Part shown: positions 10,798 through 22,356 of the stretch, piece by piece
How the letters are laid out: each line of letters opens with the position of its first letter
How positions within the stretch are numbered: the first letter of the stretch is position 1
DNA from: Sternotherus odoratus
Taxonomy: Eukaryota; Chordata; Testudines; Kinosternidae
Direction: 5' to 3'
Length of the DNA stretch: 64,000 bases
Assembly (NCBI GenBank): GCA_032164245.1
Contig: JAVMKO010000001.1
Coordinates: 287,873,041 to 287,937,040 of the forward strand
Notes under the pieces: generated by a model
The model's input: only the letters and a program-made list of their open reading frames with translations
The model's database searches: none
What the model was told of the DNA's origin: nothing
Program-made: the position numbers and the translations under genes

Positions 10798-11109
10798 GAT
10801 TAGCTGTTTTGTAGTTGGGGAACAGTATGGACTATTTAGGGCTAGCTCAGTCTCGCTCAGTAAGGTACTACTCAGTGTGTGTGGAAAGGTGATAGGATCT
10901 GTCCCTTTGGAGAAATATTCAATCAAGTTTCCCCCCTATTTTTAAATTTCCAATTCATTTGCTACCCCTGATAGATTGGAAATACGTGGGTTTGGAGTCC
11001 CCTGGCAGCAGAACAGCTAAAGCATGTCAGACTGCATAGTGCAGATGTTCAGTCTGAAAACATCCCTTTCCAATATGCTTTAATTCTGACCTGATGGAAA
11101 CCACCTCTG

Positions 11110-11205
11110 TGATGAGATGGCCCACTGAGGCATAAAGAGAAGTGACATGCCCAGAGTCACGGTGGAAATCTGTGGCAGAGCATTGAATTGAAACCAGATT
11201 GCCTG
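11110..11205 (-). repeat. CORE-SINE/MIR fragment, reverse orientation
   Basis: Contains ccactgaggcataaagaga, then agtgacatgcccagagtcac and ctgtggcagagcattgaa in MIR order on the reverse strand. Confidence 0.75.
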
Positions 11206-12674
11206 AGAACCAATCCACTTCCTTAACCATGGGCCATTCTTCCTGCTCTACAATAGGATATAACTGCGTACCTGTTGGAAAATAAGTCTTCAATGCAGGA
11301 TCACTCTGTTAAATTCATCCATCCTTGTAAAAGCTTTCTTCGCTGCACAGAATGTGTTAATCAGGTTCAAAGTATCATTACTGCCTTGTTAACAGCCACT
11401 AGTTAGAAAGCCTCATGAAAATGAGGTAGAATTTCATAGGGGAACAACTTCAAAAGTCATGCAAAATTAGTTTTCGATAAGGTTTTGGGGAGCTTATCGT
11501 ATGCTGTATAATGACTTATGACAATTTGAATCTCGCTGTTTCTGTAATTAATATTGATGGATGCTTCCTATTCAGAGGGATGTTAATCATCATAATGCAA
11601 ATGGAAGTATTATTGCAGCTATGCATCAGCCTTCATATTTCAAATTGAGCCAAAGGTTCAATATTCAACAGCCTTCTCTATGGAGCGGTCACATTGTATG
11701 GGTAGATGAATGTGCACCAAAGGTAAAATAGCTGAATTAATATGAGCCAGAAGAATGTGTCTGGCTCATAGCTTCCCATTTTGCTGTAAAGTCCTGATTG
11801 TTCAGGCTTTTTAAACCCCAAATAAATTATTGCAATACATTTGCTAATTATGTTATACCGAAGTTCTATGTAGTATTAAATTGCAGCAGTGATGGATTTA
11901 GATGAAGTTTCTTATGCTTATTTGTAGTGATTCAAAGAGTTCAGCTCTGGCTAGGCCTCATTTGCAAGTCTAGAGGAAAAAAACATGCATAATCATTTCC
12001 CCATTTGGGTGGGGATATTGTTCGTAAAAGTGGTGTCCGCTATGTCTTTCAGTGCTTAGTGTGTTATTGAAGAGGGCAGAAGCTGCTACAGTTCAGATTA
12101 ATTGTGGTGTGTGTTTAAAAAAAATCATTTGTGAAATTGGGTTCTGCAAACACCTTCTAATAGTATTCAGGCGCTGCTCTTTTTACTTCTCTCCATGCTC
12201 TGTTCTCTCTCTTAACCCATGATTTCTTTTTCTGTCATAGTTGATGCTTCTGGAAATGACTGGCTGTTTTTTGGCTTGCATGGTTTTGTTTTTCCACCCC
12301 TGCTGGTTCTTATTAAGCTGCATGTGATCTTGGAGTTTCCAAGAATATTTCAGAGCTGATTAAGAAGCTTCAGTTAACATTTCTGTAAGAAAACAACCTA
12401 AATATAAAAAAAATATTTATGTTGCTCTAGAAATTTAATTCTCAGCACTTTGCCCTTTACCTGAAAGGACTTTTTTCTGTAGTCTCTGTTAGGGGCCACA
12501 CCCACCTCATGATTTCTAGGGTTATTGTGCGTATGGACAGGGTGATCTTTGCATTTGGGGGCTCTCAAATGCTTCTTCTTTTGTAGTATCAGCACAACAT
12601 CATGCTGTCACCATGGACAGCTGTGTTCCTGGTCTGTGTAAGTGTGAACTTTTACACACTGCTGGCTGGTGGAG
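11206..12674. other. unique DNA, candidate conserved non-coding block
   Basis: Repeat-free and AT-rich. At 11450-11880 homeodomain cores (taatta, attaat), a POU octamer ATGCAAAT (about 11598-11605) and gaattaatatgagcc are dense. The look is that of a vertebrate enhancer-type conserved element, but this is inference from composition only. No open frame is credible. Confidence 0.35.
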
Positions 12675-12745
12675 AGAGGTAGCATTACCCAGTGGTTAGA
12701 ACACTGTATCTTAGGACTTATAAGAATTTCCAGTTACCACTTTAA
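12675..12745 (+). repeat. CORE-SINE/MIR 5' fragment
   Basis: The stretch ggtagcattacccagtggttagaac matches the tRNA-derived head of MIR. The rest of the element is missing. Confidence 0.55.
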
Positions 12746-13042
12746 GGGTAGACAGATTCTTGTCCCCAAATCAGACTCCATATTAAGATTATTATATAGT
12801 TGTACAGGGGTGACACTCACACTATAGGAACTCTTCTATGTTTACAAATAATATATTAATATATTTAGCAAAGTCTCACACACAATCTAACCCAGCAAGA
12901 TAGCTAGAGATAAGTACATCTGAGCATCCGTAGAGACAGCATCCCTTGCAGAACAACCTGAAATGTTAGCCATTAACTTCGTCATACCATCACCTTCCTC
13001 ATTTTCACCGGTGGCGATCATTTTGGCCCCTCCCAAGAGCTA

Positions 13043-13044
<2 letters not shown>

Positions 13045-13076
<32 letters not shown>
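13045..13076. repeat. (TC)n microsatellite
   Basis: Sixteen uninterrupted TC units. Confidence 0.97.
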
Positions 13077-13078
<2 letters not shown>

Positions 13079-13136
13079 GCCCACAGGCTGGGATGCCGCT
13101 ATTCTACTATGTTAGGCTGACGTTCTCTGTCTAGTG

Positions 13137-13502
13137 CAGGGGTTCTCAAACTATTGAGAACCGTGACCCCTTTTTCCTCTCTCCCTTGGCGCGGTGGACC
13201 CTTGTATGTCCACCGAAAAGCCGCTGAATAAATTAACTCCACATTCGGCGGCTATTTTTGGTGGACATGCCGAGCACTCCCGAAAGCGCTCGGTATGTCC
13301 GCCGAAAAGCCGCCGAATAAATTAACTACGCATTCAGGAGCCTAACTACTTTCGGGAGTGCTCGGCATGTCCGCCGAAAATAGCCTCCAGATGTGGAAGT
13401 GATCGCAGCAGCGGCTTTTTGGCGGCGCAAGCAGCTTGTGACCCTTTGGGAGGCGGCCGGCGACCCCCTGAGGGGTCGCGATCCACAGTTTGAGAACCTC
13501 TG
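13137..13502. mobile_element. hAT MITE (CAGNGGTTCTCAAA type), 366 bp
   Basis: Starts CAGGGGTTCTCAAAC and ends GTTTGAGAACCTCTG. Flanked by GTCTAGTG (13129-13136) and GTCTAATG (13503-13510), a 7-of-8 duplication. The internal ccgccgaaaagccgccgaat module occurs twice in part, which makes this copy longer than its relatives. Non-coding. Confidence 0.9.
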
Positions 13503-13739
13503 GTCTAATGCATATTTAGTAGGAGTTTCTCACCTCTTCCTTACTTGTATTTCTTCCCCCTTACCAATGTTGAGGTGTCCTTTGACAGGTTAGTATATTA
13601 TATGATAATGAGATTGTCAGGGTTCCCTCCCCACTCTGAACTCTAGGACACAGAGGTGGGGACCCACATGGGAAAAAAAAGCAAAACTTATTTTACCAGC
13701 TTAGGTCAAATGTTCCCCAGGTACAAACTTCTTCTGTAC

Positions 13740-14390
13740 CTGGAGGAATGTGAAATTGCGGCACTATTAACGAGGGTTTGTAACCTATCCTTTAAATCAG
13801 CTACTGTGCCCAGTGACTGGAAGATAGCTAATGTAACGCCAATATTTAAAAAGGGCTCTAGAGGTGATCCTGGCAATTACAGACCAGTTAGTCTAACATC
13901 CGTACCGGGAAAATTAGTTGAAACAATAGTAAAGAATAAAATTGTCAGACACATAGAAGAGCATAAATTGTTGGGCAAAAGTCAACATGGTTTCTGCAAA
14001 GGGAAATCGTGTCTTACTAATCTATTAGAGTTCTTTGAAGGGGTCAGCAAACATGTGGACAAGGGGGATCCGGTGGACATAGTGTACTTAGATTTCCAGA
14101 AAGCCTTTGACAAGGTCCCTCACCAAAGGCTCTTACGTAAATTAAGCTGCCATGGGATAAGAGGGAAGATCTTCTCATGGATTGAAAACTGGTTAAAAGA
14201 CAGGGAACAAAGGGTAGGAATAAATGGAACTTTTTCAGAATGGAGAGGGGTAACTAGTGGTGTTCCCCAAGGGTCAGTCCTGGGACCGATCCTATTCAAC
14301 TTATTTATAAATGATTTGGAGGAAGGGGTAAACAGTGATGTGGCAAAGTTTGCAGATGCTCAAAGTAGTAAGGACCAAAGCAGACTGTGA
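13740..14390 (+). pseudogene. CR1 ORF2 reverse transcriptase, N-terminal part
   Basis: An open frame starting at 13656 in LTR sequence enters CR1 at about residue 30. It runs through reverse-transcriptase motifs: NYRPVSLTS at residues 74-82, YLDFQKAF (motif A, catalytic Asp) near 144-151 and [10 protein letters not shown] (motif B) near 202-211. The frame then breaks in the catalytic FADD box: the first Asp follows KFA at residue 234, but a short deletion removes the second Asp and shifts the frame. The start codon is LTR-derived and not the LINE's own. The enzyme is dead, although the rest of the copy is well preserved. Confidence 0.9.
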
Positions 14391-15351
14391 AGAACTTCAA
14401 AAAGATCTCACTAAACTAAGTGATTGGGCAACAAAATGGCAAATGAAATTTAATGTGGATAAATGTAAAGTAATGCACATTGGAAAAAATAACCCCAACT
14501 ATACATACAATATGATGGGGGCTAATTTAGCTACAACCAATCAGGAAAAAGACCTGGGAGTCATTGTGGATAGTTCTCTGAAGGCATCCACGCAGTGTGC
14601 AGCGGCAGTCAAAAAAGCAAACAGGATGTTAGGAATCATTAAAAAAGGGATAGAGAATAAGTCGGAGAATATCTTATTGCCCTTATACAAATCCATGGTG
14701 CGCCCACATCTAGAATACTGCGTACAAATGTGGTCTCCTCATCTCAAAAAGGATATACTGGCACTAGAAAAGGTTCAGAGAAGGGCAACTAAAATGATTA
14801 GGGGTTTGGAACGGGTCCCATATGAAGAGAGATTAAAGAGGCTAGGACTTTTTAGCTTGGAAAAGAGGAGACTAAGGGGGGATATGATAGAGGTATATAA
14901 AATTATGAGTGGTGTGGAGGAAGTAAATAAGGAAAAGTTATTTACTTGTTCCCAAAATAGAAGAACTAGGGGCCACTCAATGAAATTGGCGTGCAGCAGG
15001 TTTAAAACAAATAAAAGGAAGTTCTTCTTCACACAGCGCACAGTCAACCTGTGGAACTCCTTACCTGAGGAGGCTGTGAAGGCTAGGACTATAACAGGGT
15101 TTAAAAGAGAGCTGGATAAATTCATGGAGGCTAAGTCCATAAATGGCTATTAGCCGGGATGGGTAATGAATGGTGTCCCTAGCCTCTGTCTGTCAGACGG
15201 GGGAGATGGATGGCAGGAGAGAAATCGCTCGATCATACCTGTTAGGTTCACTCATTCCAGGGCACCTGGCATTGGCCACTGTCGGTAGACAGGATGCTGG
15301 GCTAGATGGACCTTTGGTCTGACCCAGTATAGCCGTTCTTATGTTCTTATG
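13745..15351 (+). mobile_element. CR1 LINE, 5'-truncated, young
   Basis: A 1.6-kb CR1 copy with the 3' half of ORF2, the 3' UTR (ggcacctggcattggccact, gctagatggacctttggtct) and the ttcttatg repeat at its 3' end. It interrupts the LTR at 13615-16006 and so is younger than it. From 14517 onward it matches the copy at 53822-54656 over 835 bp with no indel; I count nine base differences. Confidence 0.93.
14340..15153 (+). pseudogene. CR1 ORF2, thumb and C-terminal part
   Basis: Continuation of the LINE ORF2 after the FADD-box frameshift, open to its natural stop at 15153. It includes [20 protein letters not shown], the QEKDLGVIVDSSLK segment, MVRPHLEYCVQMWSPH and the RRLRGDMIEVYKIM region, ending KFMEAKSINGY. 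The order is that of CR1 reverse transcriptase thumb and C-terminal tail. The endonuclease domain is absent because the copy is 5' truncated. The same peptide is encoded at 53823-54458 with a single K-to-Q change in the overlap. Confidence 0.93.
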
Positions 15352-16006
15352 CTGCCACGATCAAGTGCACCCCAAGAACTAGGGGCAGGGCCACTTGAAG
15401 TTCCCTCTTTCCCTCCAAATCCCCCCAAGCCTATACCTCTCTTCCTGGGAAAGGCTTGAGAAAAAGCCCTCAGCAATCCTGCTAGGTGAGCCTGATCCAA
15501 AAGCCCTGGATCTACACAATGGAAAAAATCAGTCAGATTCTTAAGAGGAAGATTTTAATTAAAGGAAAAGGAGAGAAACAAAATATCTCTATGGGAATAA
15601 GTGGAAAAACACTTTACAGCCACAAAAAGAATCAAAGAAAAACCCCACCAAAGAATTCCACCCCTGCTGAGTTCTCAGTTACAGAGAAAACACAGAAATA
15701 TGTCCCTTAAAAAACCTGAGAGAGTCACAAGTGAGAAACAAATATAACTAACACGCCTTGCCTGACTAAATTACTTACTGATTTCTGGTTAGAGAATCTA
15801 GAATTAGGCGGAGAGAAGAAAAGCCGTCTGATTAATCTGGAAGCCCCAGAGCGAAGGAGAGACACAGGCAAAGCACTTTCCCTTCCCCCACTTTGAAAGC
15901 ATCTTCGCCCCTATTGGTCCATTTGGTCAGGTGCCCACAGGTTCCTTTTAGCTTCTTAACCCCTTACAGGTAAGCAGGAATTCTAGGCCACTATATGATT
16001 ATGACA

Positions 16007-16329
16007 GGGATAAAATCATAATGTCAATGTGTTGCCATGGTACTCTTGTAGCTAGATGTTCCATCCAAAACCTTCCAGAAGCTGGTGTTAGTTTGTTTCA
16101 GTGGTTGGCTGATGTCATTATGGACAAAACTCCCATCTACACTCTACTTCCATTTCCCCAAAACGTGTGGGTTATCTAAGTTTATCTGTGCCAAAGTTCC
16201 TACGCGTCAAACCTCATGTTACCTGATGAAGCCAGTGTCTTACAGGATGCAGGCCCGTAGCTTCCTTGCACTACTGCTAACTATAATAAAGCAGAATATA
16301 ATACAAAGCAGCGAATATAATCGAGGTAA
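16007..16329. other. unique non-coding DNA
   Basis: No family recognised. The open frame 16085-16573 has no domain and runs into SINE sequence. Confidence 0.45.
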
Positions 16330-16490
16330 GCTGGCTCACCAGGCTATAAGCACCTCACTTTCACATCTGTACAATGGGGATAATAGCATTTTTTCCCCTG
16401 CAAACGGGTATTGTGAGGATCAACACATTAAAAATATAGAGGCTTTCAGATACTCTGGTGATGGAGCTCACATAAATACATTATATACTC
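16330..16490 (+). repeat. CORE-SINE 3' part
   Basis: The cacctcactttcacatctgtacaatggggataatagc stretch, followed by tattgtgaggatcaacacatt, is the 3' half of a MIR-type CORE-SINE. Confidence 0.7.
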
Positions 16491-16900
16491 TGCTCCTGAT
16501 GGAGGAGGGAGCTCAGTTTGATCGCAGCTCCTTTTATCATCAAGATCGCTCAGTGGGGCATTCTTGTGATTAATGGTCTCTTCTGCTTTTGTTTTTGCTC
16601 TTTCTGAAATTAGCACCAAAGATAGAGAAGATTTTGAGATTAATTCAGATTGCCTTAAATAGTGCAATGATGTTGATTAAAAACCATCTGAAGAGACACA
16701 AAGGATAACAATACATGAAAATGTATTGTATTGTGGGAGAAATAATGCTAAATGGCATCCAACCAACAAAAGGGAGGGATAGCTTGGGAAGGAGAAATGT
16801 CAAAAGAGAACTCAGGATACGTAAACTGGAGCCAACACTTGGTAATTTACAGAACTATCCTCCACTAACCATGGAATGGGATGGACTGGATGGTCTAACT

Positions 16901-17134
16901 CAGGGGTTCTCAAAGTGCTGAGAACCGCGACCCCTTTTTAAGTTGTCCCTCGGCGTGGCGGACCCTTGTAGGTCCGCCGAAAAGCCGCCAAATAAATTAA
17001 CTTCGCATTCAGCCGGATGCGGAAGCGATTGCGATCGCGGCGGCGGCTTTTCGGCGGCAAAATCAGCTCGCGACCCCTCGGGAGGCGGCTGGCGACCCCC
17101 CGAGGGGTCGCGACCCACAGTTTGAGAACCCCTG
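16901..17134. mobile_element. hAT MITE (CAGNGGTTCTCAAA type), 234 bp
   Basis: Starts CAGGGGTTCTCAAAG and ends GTTTGAGAACCCCTG. The 8-bp duplication GTCTAACT is perfect (16893-16900 and 17135-17142). It carries ggtccgccgaaaagccgcc and cgaccccccgaggggtcgcg. Open frames on both strands are artefacts. Confidence 0.95.
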
Positions 17135-17142
17135 GTCTAACT

Positions 17143-18734
17143 GATCTTTAATGTGTGTGATCCTTTAAGAAAAGGTCTGCTATTATCTCGTTTGCCATGT
17201 AACATATTACCTTCCGGGAAACAATGGATTTCATGTTGTGTACCAGATCATCACATTATTTACTTTTTAACAAACACATTCAATCTAGTGTGATCCTAGC
17301 AGCAATGTTTCATACCAAGCAGTTTGTGTTAGCAAAGGAGACTGTATTATATGATCCAATTGGCTCATAAGTAGCCATTTCTAATGCTTGGTGTGTATAG
17401 AATTATTATTATTTTAAATGACCAATTTCTTTTTCTGTGTGCATCTTTCAACAGGTAGACTGAACTTAACACATGTCCAGGTTAAAATTGCATTCTTCGA
17501 GGAATATTTGATGGATTTTTCCTAGATACTTCAAAAAGGTAAATTAAAAAGTGAGTGTTAATTTCTTTATTTCAGGGGAGGGGGGCTATTACAGTGTGTT
17601 ACTGTTTAAAATCAAATAATGCTATGTAATGTTTCTCATTTTCTGGTGATAGAGTTAGGGTTAACAAATGCCTCTGTTCAGAAAAGTGGGAAACATGAGC
17701 AGTTTTGTTACTTTCTCTTGGATCCGTCTATAAACTGACGAAAAGAGGAATGATATTTTATAAGTTTTCTAGTGAATGGGTTAAATCCAGAAGCCTTTCT
17801 TCAGTGTAAGTCCTTACTAAGGCAAAAATGCCACGGACTTGAATGGAATTTTGGCTAATTAAAAATTAAGTACTCTTTAGAGTTGGGCTCAATTTCTAAA
17901 CTCTGTCAAGTCCTCCATATCGCCTTGTGTTCAGCGTCTCACCGGAAATGCTCATTAAGTTGCAGGATTGGGCCTTTAGGTCATCTTGTTCCTCCTCAAG
18001 CTCTGTCAGTGGACTTCCATCCGTACAAATACCAGGCTGTATAAACGGAGTACTTTGATCTCCATGCCTCTGCAATACTTGGACTCTGGGAAAAATCCTG
18101 GCCCGTTGAATTAGGGAAAACTCCAATTGACTTCCAAGGGGCCAGGCTCACATGTTCGCTCTCTCCCCATTATTTACAGTTTGGAAACGCTTTGAATTGG
18201 TATGGGGGGGGGGGGATATCTTGATAGGTGCTGTACACAAGCATAATGCAAAGACGATCCCTAATCCAAATACCTTAAAATCTAAATAATCATGAAAGGC
18301 CTCTCCCCTGAGACTCAACCAAAGTTCTAGTTCTGGTCATGGCGTATGACACAATTCTAGTCAGAATTATGCTGAAGGCACCCACCCATTTAACCAACAA
18401 TGGTAACAACTTGAGGAGACTGCTGGCCTTATCTAGATAAGACCCCATGTAACTGAGAGGTGTAAGTCTCTGCGGCACGTTCATGCCTTGTGCCATCCAG
18501 TCCCCTAGACAGATTTGTCAGTGCTAGCTAAATATAAGTGGATGAGATGGCCACAGTAGAGTGTCTCATATCTGGTTTCTTTGGAAACCACGCTCTCAGC
18601 AATAGTAGTTCCTTTGACCTTCACAGTGTACTGGACAATATTGAGGAGGAGGAGCTCTGAAGTACTTACCATACTTTTTGCGAGTCCATTTGCTGAGAGA
18701 AGGATCCTTTGAGAAGAAGGATGGTCTTAGAATT
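17143..18734. other. unique non-coding DNA
   Basis: AT-rich with a 12-G run near 18204-18215. No gene. The sequence near 18080-18150 (aatcctggcccgttgaa ... ccaaggggccagg) is a weak inverted repeat of the small-palindrome kind. Confidence 0.45.
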
Positions 18735-19005
18735 GAGACCTTAAAGTGGGACTCAGGAGAGCTGGGTTCAGTTCTCGACCGTGTTACGAAATTCCTACCC
18801 GGGCAAGTCACTCACTGTTTCTGTGCCTCAAGTGGGGATCACAATACTTCCTTTCGCAGTTTCTCAGTTTTGTCTATTTAGGTGGTAAGACCTTTGCAGC
18901 GGGGACTGTCTTTCGCTATGTATATGTACAGCATCTAACACAACAGGATTCTGATCTTGGTTCAGGCCTCTAGGTGCTTCTATAGTATAAGTGATAAATA
19001 AATAA
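18735..19005 (+). repeat. amniote CORE-SINE with long 3' tail
   Basis: Full order visible: ctgggttcagttctcgacc head, gggcaagtcactcactgttt, then tttgtctatttaggtggtaa and gtacagcatctaacacaa, ending gataaataaataatc. This is the MIR-like amniote SINE whose tail also appears alone near 22960, 25160 and 49165. Confidence 0.8.
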
Positions 19006-19561
19006 TCACGTAAACCTGCAGAGTCTCTCTTGGACCAATAATGGGAAGACCAAAATACCTATAAATTAAAAAATACAAGTATGGGGTGTGGGTGGTAGTT
19101 GTAAAAGCTGAATATAAAGTGACATTCAAATGAAACTGATGCAGAGTTATGTTGACATACAAGATACAATGGGAACAATGAGCAGTGTTTTAATCACCAG
19201 CGCAGTACAGCAATTGAACATAAATAACAGGCCGCTGTCTCACAGAACTGATCACTTACACGGGCAGATTATGGCCAGAATAGTTCATTATTTATTCATT
19301 CTTTGGGGAGGCGCCGCTTTCTGGTATAAGAAATTCATTTGTTTCCCTCTGCAATAACACTGATCACAATGAATTAATTCGGCACTCAGAGGTTGTCTCT
19401 AGCCCACTGAAATGAATTATAAAACATGACTGGTCATAGATTACTGGGAAGTCCATTGACTAGGAAGAATTGAGGCCAGGTATATCCTGCCTCCTAGAAG
19501 TGCAGTTAGGTTCCAGAAAGCCAATGTCCCTGAAGAATCTAAATGGAGAGGTAACAATTCT
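19006..19561. other. unique non-coding DNA
   Basis: No gene or repeat recognised. Confidence 0.5.
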
Positions 19562-19574
19562 CAGAAAAACAAGG

Positions 19575-19782
19575 TAACAAAGAATCCTGTGGCACCTTAA
19601 AGACTAACTAAAGTATTGAAGCATAAGCTTTCGTGGGCTAATATCCACTTCGTCGGATGCAAGCCGAAGTGGGTATTAGCCCACGAAAGCATATGCTTCA
19701 ATACTTTAGTTAGTCTTTAAGGTGCCACAGGACTCTTTGTTACCTTTGCTATTCCAGACTAACACGGCTACCTCTCTGATTC
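19575..19782 (+). mobile_element. Penelope-like retroelement fragment, foldback form
   Basis: Flanked by the 13-bp duplication CAGAAAAACAAGG (19562-19574 and 19783-19795). An inverted 5' part (19573-19652) is the reverse complement of 19665-19744 with three mismatches over 80 bp. The sense part ends gactaacacggctacctctctgattc. It contains gtgggtattagcccacGAAA, a helix II plus GAAA reminiscent of a hammerhead ribozyme, but the CTGATGA box is lost. An inverted 5' end plus a variable target duplication is known for Penelope-like insertions. Family assignment is from memory. Confidence 0.7.
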
Positions 19783-19795
19783 CAGAAAAACAAGG

Positions 19796-20199
19796 AGTTT
19801 TATTTTCTATCCATGATGCATAAAATGTAACAGCCTAACCAAGCAGCAGACTACAGCAAACTGAATGGGGGGAAAATATTTTAAAAACCATGCAAGTTTA
19901 AAGTTAACATTTCCTAAGTTCTTTTGGGCAGGGAACATTACATAATCTGTATTGGTGAGCTCTGTGTAAATTCAGGGCACTTCCATACAGGGTTTGTCCT
20001 GGTGACAAATTCTTATTTTTAAATATAATCTGAATGTCCCAAGCAGAAGAGAGAGAGGGATGCTACCCCTCACTACATCTAACCACAAATTTATTTACTG
20101 ACTCCATGAATGTTGGTAGCCAATTTGATTAGTAAAACTTTAGTTAAATGGCCAGTGCTGGGCCCTAATTTTGCATGTGCTGTGGTTAGTGATAGAACT
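19796..20199. other. unique non-coding DNA
   Basis: No gene or repeat recognised. Confidence 0.5.
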
Positions 20200-21660
20200 G
20201 CTTCTGTCTTCACTGGAGGAAGTATTGGGTCCTTCCGATTGTGCTGTTGTCCTCTCTAAAGGGGTTCACTCACCCAAAGAGCACCTCTTTGTGCCCAGAT
20301 GCGATGTAGCGACTGTCTGTTCCTTTGGTGCCCCCTGCCAGTGTTGCTCCATTGCTATGGTGGTCTCTCTTCCCCCAGCTTGGTCCTCTGGCCAGGTCAC
20401 ACTTTAACCCAGCTCGTCCAGGGTAACAGAGTCCAACCCAGCTATAGTCCAATGATCTTACAGCAGGTCTTCTGTCTGTCTCTGGGCTCTGTGGTCCTTA
20501 CACCTGTAACTTTAGCACCCTGATGGCCAAGATGGAGTCTGCTCTGCAAGCAGCTCTGGCCAAGAGAAGGTGCGTGCAGAAATGCAGCAGGGAAAATCTG
20601 CCCCTGGAGCACCTTTTCCATTCCAAACCCCCGCTCCCCCACCAGAGTGAGCCCTCTCTCCCTCTCTCTCTCCCTCCCTCCAAAGCCATACAGAGCGACC
20701 ACCTCCCTACATAGCTCTACAGCTTTCCTCCTCATTCCTAATGCAGAGTCACAAGCCCCAGCAAACACAGCCCCATGCAGCTCTGAGCAGCAGTGACACT
20801 GGGTCCAGCTCCGGTCTGTTCTTCTCAGGTGATTCCTCCCTGGCACCGGGCTCCTCCTGGCTGCTGTCCTGGGGTGTCCCCGATCCACTGCTCTATCCTT
20901 CCCAAGCTGCAGGCAGGTTCTTGGCTGCTTTACTCTGTGCTTGCTGCAGCCCTTCTCTCAAGACTAGACACACGGCCTCTTGCGCTCTCTTGCTCTCTCT
21001 CTCTCTGCTTCCCCTACTCCCCCCCCCCCACTTCCTTCTGGAACAATCAGCAACCCTCCCTCATACCCCAGGAAAAAGATTTAAAGGGCTATGCTCTTTA
21101 AATTCCAATGAGGTGACACACCCCTTCCCTCAGGAGGTTCCCCCTCCCACCTTCCTTGGTGGCTGATACGGGAACCCTGGCCCACCCCCTACTCTGGGTT
21201 CCAGCCCAGGGACCCTGTTGCTGGCAGCCAAGGTTTACTCCCAGATATGTTTTTCTGCCTCCCTGGACTGCTTCCTAGCTTTTCTGTCCCCCAGAGAGAG
21301 ACTGTAGACCCTGCAGCCCCCTCTACTCTCAGCCTCTTAACTTTATGTTAAATCACCCTGCTCCTGCCCTGCTGGGCCACATGATCAGTTAAGCCTGGAT
21401 CTCTCTCCAGGTATAGGCAGACAATATTAATTGGGCATGCAGGCCCACATTAACCCCTTGAGGGCCCATATGGGGTACACATCCCATCACACCCTGCAGC
21501 ACACAATGAGTAGCAGGCAAAGTCTGATCAGTGATCTCCCCTGAGGCTGACTGGCTCCCTGAAGACTCCCACAAGGGAAAGTGCAAACATCTCCCCACAT
21601 ATCTCCTCTTGGGGAGTGGAGTCAATGGCCCCTCCAGCCCTTCTGACTAGGGAGACTTGC
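20200..21660 (-). mobile_element. LTR-like region, reverse orientation, ends unclear
   Basis: The stretch cccatatggggtacacatcccatcaca (ending 21491) reads on the minus strand as TGTGATGGGATGTGTACC, typical of the start of a turtle-type LTR. The block to its left has repeated LTR-like words (cccagctcgtccaggg, gttgctggcagccaagg). I cannot fix the other end or a target duplication. Pyrimidine-rich frames on both strands, up to 148 residues, show no domain. Confidence 0.3.
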
Positions 21661-21789
21661 TGCCTGGATCTCTTCATGCTTCTTTCCAGTGTCACCATCC
21701 CAAGAGGTTGCCTCTCTCAACACCACCCAAAGGCAAGAGGTACTGACGAGTCCATTCTGCTAGCCAGCAAAGCACTGGTGGGAGGATAG

Positions 21790-22356
21790 TGTGACAAAGT
21801 CAGTCCTGACAGAGCTATAGGTGTGGTGGAGGGAGAATTTATCTAGAATGGTGAAGGCCTTATTCCCTGTGAGCTGTAAAAGGGTTACTTCAGGTTAACT
21901 AGAGATGCCGGAGGCCAGTTAAGGGCTTCCTGTAACCTTTAAAAACCCCTCTTCTGGTGAAACAATGAAGGGGAAAGATGAGCTACAAGCAACAACAAGG
22001 AAAGGCTTCCCACTTGGTGGAAGGCTGTGTGCCCTCCCTAGAGGGAATAGTTTCTTTCTTAAGAAACTGTCTTAACAGCTGTTTGGGGAAGGACTTCAGC
22101 AACTAGGAGCCAGTGTAGTAGAGTAACACCCTGGAGAGGGAGCAGAGAAAAAGTATTTCTGTTTGCATTATGAGTTTAGGGGTAATTTGTTTTGCTTAAG
22201 ATAAGTTCTTGGGCCTACCCTGAGGCCCACCATGTAAATAAGGAAAAATAAAACCCGAGTGAAAAACCCTCTGGAGTCAGACCGATTTACTCCAGGTCCT
22301 CACCGCCCAAGGGAAAAATGCTGAGCTCAACGAGGTGAAGAAGGTACCCTGCCACA
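21790..22356 (+). mobile_element. probable solo LTR
   Basis: Starts TGTGACAAAG and ends CCCTGCCACA, with a poor target match (ATAG/ACAG). It contains a tttaaaaacccc box near 21940 and AATAAA at 22247-22252 about 110 bases before the 3' end, the order expected of U3, R and U5. No internal domain. Confidence 0.45.

Larger units (their letters stand above)
13615..16006 (-). mobile_element. probable solo LTR split by a CR1 insertion
   Basis: Plus-strand ends TGTCAGGG and ATTATGACA give TG...CA termini, with GAGAT (13610-13614) and GGGAT (16007-16011) as a 4-of-5 duplication. The LTR parts are 13615 to about 13745 and about 15352-16006, roughly 785 bp together. Read on the minus strand they contain ATTAAA near 15556. 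I recognise this LTR from turtle-like genomes but cannot assign a named family. No gag or pol is attached. Confidence 0.6.

Noticed and set aside
16085..16573. 162-residue open frame as a possible exon
   Set aside because: It runs into a CORE-SINE, has no domain and shows no convincing splice context.
20441..21166. Possible coding region with frames of 141-148 residues
   Set aside because: Frames exist on both strands in pyrimidine-rich LTR-like DNA with no recognised domain.
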